From the NCBI RefSeq assembly GCF_001758465.1, contig NZ_MJIC01000009.1, positions 124,001-188,000 on the forward strand: a DNA stretch of 64,000 nt, given 5' to 3'. Numbering within the stretch: the first letter of the stretch is position 1; the number at the start of each line of letters is the position of its first letter. Source of the stretch: Marisediminitalea lipolytica (GTDB lineage: Bacteria > Pseudomonadota > Gammaproteobacteria > Enterobacterales > Alteromonadaceae). Both the position numbers and the translations under genes were made by a program. Positions 16,270 through 25,635 of this stretch are shown piece after piece. The notes under the pieces are model-generated. The model did no database searches, was not told the origin of the DNA, and saw only the letters and a list, made by a program, of their open reading frames with translations.

Positions 16270-17099
16270 GTAAAGAAGAACAGCACCTGCATACCGACAG
16301 TTGGCAGCAGTTGCGCCAGCTCACTGCGGCGCGAATTGGCCTTGGCCGCGCCGGAACCAGCTTACCCACCAGTGAATTGCTGAAGTTTCAGCTGGCCCAT
16401 GCACAGGCAATTGATGCGGTGCACAGCCCGCTTGATCGGGAGGAAATCCTGAAACAATTTGCCGCTCTACAGTATCACAACACGCCGTTGAACCCGCTAT
16501 GCGTTCACAGCGAAGCACAGGACCGCTATGTGTACCTGCAGCGACCGGATCTTGGTCGAAAACTCAACGAAGCAAGTACTTACACTCTACAGCAGGCCAG
16601 TGATAAAGAAGGTTATGACCTGTCGGTAGTGATTGCGGATGGCTTATCTGCCACCGCCGTTATGCAACAAAGCGTGCCGTTTTTAACTGCTTTACTGGCA
16701 GAACTGGAAAGCAGTAAGCCCGACTGGTCGCTAGCGCCGGTGACTCTGGTAGAACAAGGCAGGGTGGCGGTTGGTGATGATATTGCCGTTGCCCTTAACG
16801 CTAAAATGGTGGTGGTACTGATTGGCGAACGGCCGGGGTTAAGTTCGCCTGATAGCCTTGGCGTCTATCTTACCTGGTCGCCTGAACGTGGCTGTGATGA
16901 TGCCAGGCGTAACTGTATTTCCAATGTACGACCCGAAGGGCTGGCACCGGATAAAGCGGCTAAGCGTTGCATCCATTTGCTGGAAAATGCCCGTGCGAAA
17001 CAGTTAAGCGGAATCGGCTTAAAAGACCGCTATGGTGACGATGTACTGACCGATGGAACAAACGACAAAGTGTTTTTATTAACCTCCAAAAAAAACTAA
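16266..17099 (+). CDS. eutC: Ethanolamine ammonia-lyase, small subunit
   Basis: The 277-residue EutC subunit, which with EutB forms the adenosylcobalamin-binding enzyme. Family motifs are TAARIGLGRAG near the N-terminus, ADGLSATAV, LIGERPGL and RNCISNVRPEGL near residues 218-229. ATGA overlap with eutB shows translational coupling. The reaction needs vitamin B12 and usually the reactivase EutA, which is not seen here. Confidence 0.95.
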   Translation: MSKEEQHLHTDSWQQLRQLTAARIGLGRAGTSLPTSELLKFQLAHAQAIDAVHSPLDREEILKQFAALQYHNTPLNPLCVHSEAQDRYVYLQRPDLGRKLNEASTYTLQQASDKEGYDLSVVIADGLSATAVMQQSVPFLTALLAELESSKPDWSLAPVTLVEQGRVAVGDDIAVALNAKMVVVLIGERPGLSSPDSLGVYLTWSPERGCDDARRNCISNVRPEGLAPDKAAKRCIHLLENARAKQLSGIGLKDRYGDDVLTDGTNDKVFLLTSKKN

Positions 17100-17143
17100 A
17101 AAGCTGTTAGCATCAGTCCGTTAGCCCATACAAGGAATTTAGG

Positions 17144-19342
17144 ATGGCGGTAAAAATCCGATTGTTGATTGCTCTGTTTTGTTGTTATTGTGCCAATGTG
17201 CTTGCGGCAGCACCCAGCATAGGCCCTGATGTGCAAACGCTGCTGGCGCTTAAGAGCAAGGCCACGCCCTTTGCCGATAAAGGGGCGGTACTACTTAGCA
17301 GACTGAACGAAATAGAAGTCACCGGCCAGCGCCTGGAAAAAGCCCGTTATTACCGGGCAATCTATCTCACCAACGAAGAGGCGGTCAGCGACTACTCTAA
17401 ACTGGTTACCACCTTTAATGCTTACTATCACGACAGCACCATTGACTTTGCGCGGGTAATTACCGCTAACGGTGAAGTATTTGATATGCAGCAGGACGCC
17501 ATCTCCGAGACGGCGGCAAATTCCGACGACTACCTTGACGACATGAAGCGTATCGAGTTTGCGGTACCACAGCTTAAAGTCGGTAACATCATTGAATATC
17601 AGTTTAGCGAAGTGCAGACCAAGCCCATTATCGACGGCGAGTGGTTCTCGGTACTTGGCTTTCGCTACGTTAAATTTTTACCGCAGAAAAACTGGTTACG
17701 AATAGACCCCATGCTCACTTCAAAGGTCACTCTAACGGTACCCACCGATATGCCGCTGACCCTGAAAAACCGCAATAACACGTTACAACCAGAGATCACT
17801 CAACAGGGCAAAACCACAGAATATCGCTGGGAAATGAACAACCTTGACGCCATTACCATGCAATCTGGTATGCCGCCGGTAGATAACATGGTGCCAGCAA
17901 TTTATGTCTCAACAATGGATAACTGGCAGGCTATCGACCGTTGGTATTCGCACTTGTTTGACCCGGCATTAGCCGGTATCGGCGAGGCGGACAGTCACGT
18001 AAAAGCGCTGGCCGACTCGCTGTTTGCCGGACTGACCCAGGAGCAGGATAAAGTCCGCGCCGTATTTGAATATATTCAAAAAAATGTGCGTTACATTGGC
18101 GCGCACGTTAACCGTGGTGGCTATCAGCCGCATACGGCAAGCGAAGTGCTGCAAAATGCTTACGGTGATTGTAAGGATCAAACCACACTGATAGTTGCCT
18201 TGCTGCGCCTTGGCGGGATAGAAGCGTATCCCGCACTGGTGAATACCTATAACGGTACGCAGTTATTTGATGAACTGGCTACGCTGAACTTTAACCACAT
18301 GATCACTTATGTCGCCTCTGATGCGGGCGGGTACTGGCTTGATACCAGCGGTACCACGGGGGCATTCCCTGGCCTTAGTGCTGTGCTGGCCGATCAGCAA
18401 ACTTTTGTGGTTGATGGTAAAGGGGGGGAGCTGATCACTATTCCGGCAATCCAGCCCGAAGATAATGTGGCGACAGTGGCCATTGATTACAGGCTGGAAG
18501 GGCAGTCCCTGAATTCGACAGTGACCATGAGCTTTGCCGGACAGGTAGAGACCAACCTGCGAAATTACTATCAGTTTTCGCCAGAAAAGCGTGGCGTTGC
18601 CGATCAGCTGCTATCGCCCTTTGTGCACGATAACCGGGTAACGACCTTTTCGGCCACCGATCCGGCAGACATAGCGACTCCGTTTGTTCTGACCGGTGAA
18701 TTTAAGGATTTACTGACTATTACCGATGACATCCAGCGTTTTCATTATTCGTTGCAAAACGCCCAGTTACTGAAGGTTTTTACCGGTTTTTCGGCTATGG
18801 AGCCGCCGGCTGAAAGATATCAGAGCCTGTATATCCAAATCCCGATTACGGTAAAAATTATCTCAACCTATCCGTCGCCCTGGGATGACGCAAAGTTAAG
18901 TTATCAGGGACAGGCAAAGAATTTCCAGAACCGGTTTTTTGAAATTATCCATAGCGCCGAAACCAGCGACAACAAGGTCGTCAGCTCCGCCACCTTTGTG
19001 TTAAATGCACAAACTATCTCGGTTGAACAGTATGCGGATCTGTATAAAGACATCACTGCTTTTCAAAAAGACAGCGAAAGCCTGTATATCTTTGAGCGCA
19101 CCGCATCCGATACCGAAACACCCGAGGTACTGAGTCTGGAAGAGCAAATAGCCCAAGCCAGAACGCTGCTCGACAACGGCAAATTTGCTGAAGCGTTAGC
19201 CTATACAGAGGCCCTTGCTGAGGCCAACGAAGAAAACGGAGAGGTGCAATTTCTGCTGGGTATTGCACAGGGCTTTAACGGTAATGATGCGTTGTCTGAG
19301 TCTGCATTTAAACGTGCAGAAGCCCTTGGCTATCAGTATTAA
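17144..19342 (+). CDS. Exported DUF3857/transglutaminase-like protein
   Basis: A 732-residue protein with a signal peptide (LLIALFCCYCANVLAAAP), a DUF3857 domain (about 55-230), then a transglutaminase-like domain with NAYGDCKDQTTL (C343), FNHMITYV (His) and YWLDTSG (Asp), giving the Cys-His-Asp triad. The C-terminus has a TPR-like segment ending LLGIAQGFNGNDALSESAFK. The family is common in Bacteroidetes and Alteromonadales and is probably periplasmic; its substrate is unknown. A gap of 21 bases to the next lipoprotein gene suggests one transcription unit. Confidence 0.85.
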   Translation: MAVKIRLLIALFCCYCANVLAAAPSIGPDVQTLLALKSKATPFADKGAVLLSRLNEIEVTGQRLEKARYYRAIYLTNEEAVSDYSKLVTTFNAYYHDSTIDFARVITANGEVFDMQQDAISETAANSDDYLDDMKRIEFAVPQLKVGNIIEYQFSEVQTKPIIDGEWFSVLGFRYVKFLPQKNWLRIDPMLTSKVTLTVPTDMPLTLKNRNNTLQPEITQQGKTTEYRWEMNNLDAITMQSGMPPVDNMVPAIYVSTMDNWQAIDRWYSHLFDPALAGIGEADSHVKALADSLFAGLTQEQDKVRAVFEYIQKNVRYIGAHVNRGGYQPHTASEVLQNAYGDCKDQTTLIVALLRLGGIEAYPALVNTYNGTQLFDELATLNFNHMITYVASDAGGYWLDTSGTTGAFPGLSAVLADQQTFVVDGKGGELITIPAIQPEDNVATVAIDYRLEGQSLNSTVTMSFAGQVETNLRNYYQFSPEKRGVADQLLSPFVHDNRVTTFSATDPADIATPFVLTGEFKDLLTITDDIQRFHYSLQNAQLLKVFTGFSAMEPPAERYQSLYIQIPITVKIISTYPSPWDDAKLSYQGQAKNFQNRFFEIIHSAETSDNKVVSSATFVLNAQTISVEQYADLYKDITAFQKDSESLYIFERTASDTETPEVLSLEEQIAQARTLLDNGKFAEALAYTEALAEANEENGEVQFLLGIAQGFNGNDALSESAFKRAEALGYQY

Positions 19343-19363
19343 CCGGCTGAAAAGGAATTTATC

Positions 19364-20722
19364 ATGAAGTTATTATTTTCCCTCGGCCTGCTGTGTTGCC
19401 TGGTATTACTGAATGGCTGTGTGTCCACTACATCAAAATCGGCCAGGCTGGAGCCGCAAGAAGCCGCACTGGTAAGTAAAGTGGAACAGTATCCTAATGA
19501 CTCTCTGGCCCTGCGGGAATTAGTCGAATATCAACTGCAACTATTCGATGAATCGCCGGATTTTGAGTTGTTCAGCCGGCTTGAAAAAAATCTGCTTAAA
19601 GGGCTGGAGATAGCCCCTTCAGAACGATTTTTTGCTTACCATTATTATGTTATCAATTTAAAACTGGCCTTTGTCGAAGGCCGTTATGAGCAGAAAAAAT
19701 GGCAGGCTTTTTACCAGCAACATCCATTTCTTGCTACGCTGGATTTAGCGCCGCCAGTGTACGTTGACTATTTGCTGAAGGAGCCTACCGGCAGCGAAAA
19801 AGTCGCCATATTGCAGCAAAGCCTGCGGACCAATCCGTTTTTTATGAACGCCTATCTGGAACTGGCCCGCCATTACTATACTGAGGATAAAACCGCACTG
19901 GCGACCTATCTGATGATGGCTGCCCGTCGCCATAACGAGGAGTCGGTGGAGGTATTGTCTGACCTCGTGCATTACCGGACTACCCAACTTTCTGAAGCTA
20001 TGTGTCACGCTGACATTCGCGAAAGCGTACCGGCGGTACTCGAAGATGCCCGCACGCTTACCCGTATGGTGCCTGATGAGGCTTTTTTCCAATCCCAACT
20101 GGCCGAAGTGTTTCGCCTTAACCGCCAGTATCCTTTGGCTATTTTTGCTGCCGCCAAGGCCGCGGAGCTGGATAAATCCTACACCGATTATTTACTCGAG
20201 CTGTATTTGTGGGACACGCGGCTGGATAAAGTCATGGCTTTTACAGGAGATGCAGCACAGCAGCGCGACGTGATGTATGTACTGCCTAAAGTTTATGCCA
20301 GTATTGCTGCACTAAACTGGCAGGAAGCGGCAAAACAGGCCTCGCTGTACAGTCAGTTAGAAGATGCAGAACCCTATGGCGTGCTTTACGGGGCATACAG
20401 TTACGGCATTATGGGTAACACGGCAGAACGGGAGAAACTGTTAAAGCTTTTGGATAGCACCATCAGCATGAGCGACTGGCATCGCAATATGCTGGCCTTT
20501 GCCCGTGGCAGCATCGACGAGGCACAGTTAATGGCAGTTGCTGATGATCGCTGTAAGCAATCTGAAGCCCTTTTTGTTGCGGCTCTGCAGCACTTTGAAA
20601 ACCACCAGACCGAAAAGGCCAATACCTACTGGCAACAGATTATTGATCTGGGGGTTATGAATTATTTTGAATTTGGCACCGCGCGCAACCGGGTTAAGGC
20701 GCTAAAAAAGGCCGCTCAGTAG
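19364..20722 (+). CDS. Lipoprotein with helical (TPR-like) repeats
   Basis: A 452-residue protein with a lipoprotein signal (LVLLNGC, C19). The rest is almost wholly alpha-helical, with recurring pairs such as FFMNAYLELARHYYTE and FFQSQLAEVFRLNRQYPLAI that look like TPR or Sel1-like repeats. The ribosome site AAGGAA precedes the ATG. It follows the transglutaminase-like gene by 21 bases and is likely its partner at the membrane; the function is unknown. Confidence 0.75.
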   Translation: MKLLFSLGLLCCLVLLNGCVSTTSKSARLEPQEAALVSKVEQYPNDSLALRELVEYQLQLFDESPDFELFSRLEKNLLKGLEIAPSERFFAYHYYVINLKLAFVEGRYEQKKWQAFYQQHPFLATLDLAPPVYVDYLLKEPTGSEKVAILQQSLRTNPFFMNAYLELARHYYTEDKTALATYLMMAARRHNEESVEVLSDLVHYRTTQLSEAMCHADIRESVPAVLEDARTLTRMVPDEAFFQSQLAEVFRLNRQYPLAIFAAAKAAELDKSYTDYLLELYLWDTRLDKVMAFTGDAAQQRDVMYVLPKVYASIAALNWQEAAKQASLYSQLEDAEPYGVLYGAYSYGIMGNTAEREKLLKLLDSTISMSDWHRNMLAFARGSIDEAQLMAVADDRCKQSEALFVAALQHFENHQTEKANTYWQQIIDLGVMNYFEFGTARNRVKALKKAAQ

Positions 20723-20744
20723 TGTTTGCCCACAGGGCAAACAC
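20722..20744. terminator. Hairpin between convergent genes
   Basis: Perfect 10-bp stem GTGTTTGCCC / GGGCAAACAC with a 3-base ACA loop, overlapping the TAG stop of the lipoprotein gene. It lacks a T-run but is well placed as a bidirectional terminator. Confidence 0.5.
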
Positions 20745-20761
20745 GTAAACAGAGTCATTAT

Positions 20762-21988
20762 TTACAGTGCCTTTTTGGTGGGGAACACCACGTTGGCAAA
20801 AATAAGCCCGGCCACCAGCGACATAAAAATAATGAACACGTCCTGGCCAATGTGTTCGGCATTCACAAAATCCTGTCCGGACACAAAGGAGTTGAGGCCG
20901 ATGTAGGTTTTTGAGCCGGGCACTAGCACTATCAGACCATGCATGGCAACAATCGTAGCCGGCTGATTGGCAAAACGGGTAAAGGCGTTGGCAAACACGC
21001 CAAGGGTGAATGCGCCGACAAAGCTACCGAGATTCTGTGGCAGATAGTCAGAGCTTAAAGCCGTGGCGCTGTAAGCAATAAAGGCGGAAAGCAGCGCCCA
21101 GGGAATGTGTTTGGCCCGGGTTCTGAAGATCGCCACAAGCCCAAAGGCAAGTAACAGCACCGCCAGCCAGGTAGACCAGTAGGGTAACGATGGCTCGGGT
21201 GCATAGGTGTTTTCACCAAACAGGCTAAAACCGGTAGCTACGCCAAGATAAGCGCCAAAATACAGTTTAAACAGCTGCATCATAGCGTCCATTATCCTGG
21301 CCGTGCCCGACACCATATTACGGGATGAAAGTTCGGCCAGCCCCATGGTCAGTGCCAGTCCCGGTACAAATATGATGATGGACGACAGCACAATCAGCGG
21401 AATATTGATACCGGGGTCGGCGTAGCGGCTGGCAAAACAGGCCAGCAGTGCCACAACATAAGCCGCTACCGGCTCAAGCATAAGCGTTACGCGTTTAGAG
21501 CGCTCAGACCAAAGCACCCATAAATACACGACTAAGCCAAATAATCCGGACCACAGGATCTCAGACCAACTGGCACCCATCAGCATGCCAAAAGCACCGG
21601 TAGATAAGCCATAAGAACAACCGGTTATCAGCTTGCCATAAGGGCTTGGCATAGCGTCGATAGCTGACAGGCGTTTGTCGGCTTCTTCCAGGGTAAGCTG
21701 CCCGGACAGCAGCAGATTGGCCAGTTCATCGGTCAGCGATAATGAGTTTAAATCCAGCTCGCCGGGATCCAATCGGGCATTATGACTGTATTCTTCTTCA
21801 TGGCGATCACTCCAGATAACCACCGACAAAGAGGTTGGCGTGGAGATAAAAGAGGCATAAACACCGAGGTAGCGGGCCACTTCGTCGAGATAGGCCTCTA
21901 GTCGAAAAGAGGGCGTCCCGTACTTATGCAGCATTTTACCGAGTTTAAGGATAAACCGGCGTATTTGTATAAACTCTTTTGTATCCAA
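20762..21988 (-). CDS. ThrE-type threonine/serine exporter family protein
   Basis: A 408-residue inner-membrane protein joining the N-terminal DUF1212-type (ThrE) part and the C-terminal DUF3815-type part in one chain. The first 110 residues are cytoplasmic (LHKYGTPSFRLEAYLDEVAR, STPTSLSVVIW). About ten membrane helices follow, with IFVPGLALTMGLAELSSRN and VLVPGSKTYIGLNS. Characterised relatives export L-threonine and L-serine; the substrate here is inferred. Convergent with the upstream lipoprotein. Confidence 0.85.
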   Translation of the reverse strand: MDTKEFIQIRRFILKLGKMLHKYGTPSFRLEAYLDEVARYLGVYASFISTPTSLSVVIWSDRHEEEYSHNARLDPGELDLNSLSLTDELANLLLSGQLTLEEADKRLSAIDAMPSPYGKLITGCSYGLSTGAFGMLMGASWSEILWSGLFGLVVYLWVLWSERSKRVTLMLEPVAAYVVALLACFASRYADPGINIPLIVLSSIIIFVPGLALTMGLAELSSRNMVSGTARIMDAMMQLFKLYFGAYLGVATGFSLFGENTYAPEPSLPYWSTWLAVLLLAFGLVAIFRTRAKHIPWALLSAFIAYSATALSSDYLPQNLGSFVGAFTLGVFANAFTRFANQPATIVAMHGLIVLVPGSKTYIGLNSFVSGQDFVNAEHIGQDVFIIFMSLVAGLIFANVVFPTKKAL

Positions 21989-22206
21989 GGGAGGTCTCTT
22001 TGCTTAAAACGATGGTCGTGCGCTCGATGTTGCGCGTGGCCGCATGATAACAGTATAAGGTATTGGTTTCTAAGTAATCCCTTAGCAAAATGATGCGGGA
22101 GATTAAGCTTGGGTTAATATTGTAATGTTAGTATGGCTTACTCCGGCGGATTTTATTAGTCAGGCCGGCAAGATCAACTTTACAGACAGGATACAGGTAG
22201 AGCGTT

Positions 22207-22689
22207 ATGAAGCGATTTTGGTTAGTAATAGCGGGAATAATAGCGTTGGCAGGGTGTGCCACTCCCAGTTTAACAAACAGCGAAATGGTGACGCTGGTGG
22301 AGCAGTTTATTGCCGATGAAGAGCTGGAGCGTGACCATACGGTTAACGCCTTCCGACTGGACAGTTATGCCGAACTCAGCCATGAGTACTTAATACTGCG
22401 CAGCTCTCCGCGGCGTTATTATCTGGTTAAGCTGGTTCCACGCTGCAGCGAAATTGGTTTTGGGCCTGGTATCCTGTTGCACCGCCGCTTTGGTAACACG
22501 CTAAGCGAAGGTACGGATTTTATCTACACGCCGGATACCTTGCCGTTCAGATGCTATATCAACAAGATTTATCCGTTAACCCGCGAACAACATGACGGCT
22601 TAACCGATCAGATTAAAAGCAAAATCGAAGTCAAAGAACTTGAACTGAAAGAACAGCAGCTTGAAGACGAAGAAGCGGCCAAAAGCTAG
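22207..22689 (+). CDS. Small lipoprotein, possibly DUF6491-like
   Basis: A 160-residue protein with a clear lipobox (ALAGC, C17) after a 16-residue signal. The mature part has RSSPRRYYLVKLVPRC and DTLPFRCYINKIYPL, two Cys that could pair, and ends in a highly charged helix (KIEVKELELKEQQLEDEEA). Layout and the YLVKL...C pattern resemble DUF6491 lipoproteins, with low certainty. The function is unknown; outer-membrane or periplasmic location is likely. Confidence 0.7.
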   Translation: MKRFWLVIAGIIALAGCATPSLTNSEMVTLVEQFIADEELERDHTVNAFRLDSYAELSHEYLILRSSPRRYYLVKLVPRCSEIGFGPGILLHRRFGNTLSEGTDFIYTPDTLPFRCYINKIYPLTREQHDGLTDQIKSKIEVKELELKEQQLEDEEAAKS

Positions 22690-22711
22690 CCGACACCAAG
22701 GTCAATGTTAT

Positions 22712-22729
22712 GGGGCGACATATCGCCCC
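22712..22729. terminator. Hairpin between convergent genes
   Basis: GGGGCGA / TCGCCCC 7-bp stem with a CATA loop between the lipoprotein stop and the DUF3237 gene stop. No T-run. Confidence 0.4.
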
Positions 22730-22734
22730 GCGAC

Positions 22735-23256
22735 TTATTTCACCCGATAAAAATCCAGTTCTACACTGTCAGCGTTGCGCCGGCCGGTAGAGATAATCAC
22801 ACTTTTATTTAACCAGGCGTAGGGACTGTCCTCGTTCACCTCCAGCGTAGCGGCGGTGCGCATGTAATATTGTGAGGAGGGTACGTCTTCGCCCTTTGCG
22901 AGTTTTGCCAGTACCTCGGGCGCCGCTGTACGAATGCCTGAATTTTGAATGTAAATCACATAGCCGTCGTCGGTCTTTAAACTGTATTTGGCAACCAGGT
23001 CGGCTGTGCCGTCAGCCCGCACGGTTTGCCAGTCAGCGCCTCCATCGAGTACAACCCCTTTCATTTTCGGGCCCGCAAAAGTGCCGCCGTTAATGCCGAT
23101 GATTCGGCGCTTACCGTATTTGGTATCGCCCAGCTCCTGTGGCGGGTCCAGGGTCACAAAGGCCTTAAAGATAAATTCCAGTTCTGGTTTTGCCAGGTCG
23201 TCAGCCAGTGCTGGTAACGCCCAGCATAAACTTAATATGAGTATCCAGGTTCGCAT
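22735..23256 (-). CDS. Exported DUF3237 domain protein
   Basis: A 173-residue protein with a signal peptide (MRTWILILSLCWALPALA). The mature part matches DUF3237, a small beta-barrel family: ELEFIFKAFVTLDPPQELG, GKRRIIGINGGTFAGPKMKG, GGADWQTVRADGTADLVAKY and the C-terminal WLNKSVIISTGRR. The family is widespread and uncharacterised; some members are suspected to bind small aromatic or lipid ligands. Export to the periplasm is the less common form of this family. Confidence 0.85.
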   Translation of the reverse strand: MRTWILILSLCWALPALADDLAKPELEFIFKAFVTLDPPQELGDTKYGKRRIIGINGGTFAGPKMKGVVLDGGADWQTVRADGTADLVAKYSLKTDDGYVIYIQNSGIRTAAPEVLAKLAKGEDVPSSQYYMRTAATLEVNEDSPYAWLNKSVIISTGRRNADSVELDFYRVK

Positions 23257-23581
23257 GCATTCTCCGCTATCGTGTCCAGATGTTACTAATTTGTAAATTC
23301 ATGTTCTGATACTAATCGGTCAGCACGATTCCTGCCAGCGGCAATAAATAGTGGGCGTTAGGTTGAACGGGTTTGTCATTTTTTGCATGATTTTTTGGCG
23401 CAGCCTGCCTTGTTTTTATTAGCACACTAGACAGTAAAACCTGGCTCTGTGGGATTGTTTTGAATCAATAAGTCATGTTGTGACAGGGTATATAAGACTA
23501 TCCGCTACTGTGCATTGTTTAAACAAAAGTTTAGTATGGAAAAAATAATTAAACACCTGTTTGAATGCGATAAGGAAAGCC
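23257..23581. other. Intergenic promoter region of the acyl-CoA synthetase gene
   Basis: About 325 bases between divergent genes. It becomes AT-rich towards the synthetase gene and contains the 12-bp palindrome at 23515-23526. TATA-like sequences near 23489-23496 are possible -10 elements but no convincing -35 was found. No RNA gene or repeat was recognised. Confidence 0.4.
23515..23526. promoter_or_regulatory. Perfect 12-bp palindrome, possible operator
   Basis: TTGTTTAAACAA reads the same on both strands and lies about 55 bases before the acyl-CoA synthetase start, a typical place for a repressor site. The regulator is unknown. Confidence 0.3.
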
Positions 23582-25222
23582 ATGAACCCTACACACTCTC
23601 ATAATCCCTACGCGTTAGGACTAGACCAAAACCCGGCCAATTTTGCTGCGCTGAGCCCGCTATCTTTTATTAAACGGACTGCTGCGGTCTATCCCAATCA
23701 TCTGGCGGTCATCCATCAACAAACCCGCCGCACCTGGGCCGAAACCTATCAGCGTACGCAGCAGCTGGCCAGCGCACTTACTCAGCGCGGTGTGGGTAAA
23801 GGCGATACGGTGGCGTTTATTGCACCCAATTTACCAGAGCTGTTTGAAGCTCACTTTGGTGTGCCCATGACCGGCGCCGTGCTCAATGCGATTAATATCC
23901 GCCTGGATGCCGAAGCGATTGCGTTTATTCTGCAACACGGCGAAGCCAAAGTTGTCGTCGTCGACCGCGAGTTTTCTGAAGTGGTTGGCAGAGCGGTAAA
24001 AATGCTGGGTAAAAAACCACTGGTCATCGATATCGACGATCCTTACTACGAAGGCGGCGAATTGATTGGTGAAGTGGACTATGAAGCCTTTATCGCTACC
24101 GGCGATGCAGCTAACTATGAATGGTCATTGCCTGATGATGAGTGGGATGCCATTTCCCTGAATTACACCTCTGGCACCACCGGCGATCCAAAAGGCGTGG
24201 TGTACCACCATCGCGGTGCTTATTTAAATGCGGTAAGTAATATTGTGTCGTGGAATATGGCACCGCATCCGCGCTATTTGTGGACGTTGCCGATGTTTCA
24301 TTGCAACGGCTGGTGTTTTCCCTGGACCATTGCGGCTAATGCCGGAGTAAGCGTTTGCTTACGTCATGTGCGGCCTGATGCTATTTACAGCGCCATCAAA
24401 GACGACGGGGTTAATTATTTCTGCGGTGCGCCTATTGTGCTTAACATGCTCAATAATGCGCCTGACGAGATGAAAGCCGGTATTGAACATCAGGTTAGTG
24501 TGATGACAGCAGGGGCTGCGCCGCCGGCTGCGGTCATTCAGGGTATGGAAGAAATGGGCTTTGCGGTGACCCATGTGTATGGCCTTACCGAAACCTATGG
24601 CCCTTGTGTTGTCTGTGCCTGGCATGATGAGTGGGATGCATTATCCATTGAAGAAAAAGCCCGTAAAAAAGCGCGTCAGGGCGTTAAGGTACCAATGCAG
24701 GAAGATATTATGGTGGCTAATCCCAATACATTGGAGCCCGTGCCCCAGGACGGCGTTACCGTGGGAGAGATCTTTATGCGCGGTAACGTGGTAATGAAGG
24801 GGTATCTTAAAAACCCGTCTACCACTGATGATTCCTTCGAGGGCGGCTGGTTCCATTCCGGCGACCTCGCGGTGTGGCATTCTGATGGCTATGTAGAAAT
24901 TAAAGACAGGTCCAAAGACATCATCATTTCCGGCGGGGAGAATATTTCCAGTATTGAGGTAGAAGATGTGCTGTATCGTCATCCGGCCATTATTGAGGCG
25001 GCTGTGGTGGCTCAACCTGACGAAAAATGGGGTGAAGTACCGGCGGCATTCATTAAGCTGAAAGACGGGATGGAAGTATCCGCAGAGGACATCATTGAGT
25101 TTTGCCGCAACAATATGGCGCGCTTTAAAGTGCCGAAAAAGATTGTGTTTGGCGAGTTACCCAAGACCTCAACGGGTAAGATTCAGAAGTTTGTGCTGCG
25201 CTCTCAGGTGCAGGAAAACTAA
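23582..25222 (+). CDS. AMP-binding acyl-CoA synthetase
   Basis: A 546-residue ANL-superfamily ligase that activates a carboxylic acid with ATP and couples it to CoA. The P-loop YTSGTTGDPKGV, the acyl-pocket MFHCNGWCFPW, the A5 motif YGLTETYG, GWFHSGDLAV, KDIIISGGENISS and the catalytic Lys in KTSTGKIQKF are all present. Overall layout resembles the medium-chain/methylmercaptopropionate (DmdB-like) group, common in marine bacteria, but the substrate cannot be set by eye. ATG 23582 follows AAGGAA; a TTG at 23561 is less likely. Confidence 0.9.
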   Translation: MNPTHSHNPYALGLDQNPANFAALSPLSFIKRTAAVYPNHLAVIHQQTRRTWAETYQRTQQLASALTQRGVGKGDTVAFIAPNLPELFEAHFGVPMTGAVLNAINIRLDAEAIAFILQHGEAKVVVVDREFSEVVGRAVKMLGKKPLVIDIDDPYYEGGELIGEVDYEAFIATGDAANYEWSLPDDEWDAISLNYTSGTTGDPKGVVYHHRGAYLNAVSNIVSWNMAPHPRYLWTLPMFHCNGWCFPWTIAANAGVSVCLRHVRPDAIYSAIKDDGVNYFCGAPIVLNMLNNAPDEMKAGIEHQVSVMTAGAAPPAAVIQGMEEMGFAVTHVYGLTETYGPCVVCAWHDEWDALSIEEKARKKARQGVKVPMQEDIMVANPNTLEPVPQDGVTVGEIFMRGNVVMKGYLKNPSTTDDSFEGGWFHSGDLAVWHSDGYVEIKDRSKDIIISGGENISSIEVEDVLYRHPAIIEAAVVAQPDEKWGEVPAAFIKLKDGMEVSAEDIIEFCRNNMARFKVPKKIVFGELPKTSTGKIQKFVLRSQVQEN

Positions 25223-25230
25223 CCATAAAA

Positions 25231-25254
25231 AAGAAGCGGCATCAGCCGCTTCTT
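25231..25254. terminator. Bidirectional terminator
   Basis: AAGAAGCGGC / GCCGCTTCTT 10-bp stem with an ATCA loop, preceded by an A-run, between the convergent synthetase and RidA-like genes. It serves the minus strand best, where the A-run becomes a T-run. Confidence 0.7.
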
Positions 25255-25258
25255 GTTG

Positions 25259-25624
25259 TTACTGGAACGCTTCGCCGGCGGCCACGGTAAAGGCCATCTC
25301 AACCAGCCAGTCCGGGTCGGCCAGCTCTACTTTTACGCAGGCGCGGCTTGGTGCAGTGCCTTCTTCAAACCATTCATCCCAAACGGCATTTAAGCGATCT
25401 ACCAGGCTGAAGTCAGTAATGTAAATGGTAACGCTTAAAATGCGGCTCTTGTCGCTGTCAATCAGCGCCAGCGATGCTTCGGCCTGTTCGAAAATCGCTT
25501 TCACCTGGCCTTCAATTTCCAGCACCGCTTCGCACTCGGGTACTTCAACAAAGTTGGCTATGCCATTAAAAATTGTAACGTCTGACCAACGCTGGGTGGG
25601 ATTAATGCGATGAATTTTTTTCAT
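25259..25624 (-). CDS. RidA family protein
   Basis: A 121-residue member of the YjgF/YER057c/UK114 (RidA) family, whose archetype hydrolyses reactive enamine/imine intermediates from PLP enzymes. The conserved Arg lies in SRACVKVELADPDWLVEM. It differs from the RidA at 50163 by lacking the usual GTYSQAV start and is likely a separate subgroup (Rid2-7 type) with unproven activity. An 11-base gap to the upstream MATE gene suggests co-transcription. Confidence 0.85.
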   Translation of the reverse strand: MKKIHRINPTQRWSDVTIFNGIANFVEVPECEAVLEIEGQVKAIFEQAEASLALIDSDKSRILSVTIYITDFSLVDRLNAVWDEWFEEGTAPSRACVKVELADPDWLVEMAFTVAAGEAFQ

Positions 25625-25635
25625 GGTACCTCTGT

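Noticed and set aside
17989..17998. A further GGACAGTCAC word inside the transglutaminase-like gene
   Set aside because: Only 10 bases match, with no extension into the repeat and well inside conserved coding sequence; probably chance.
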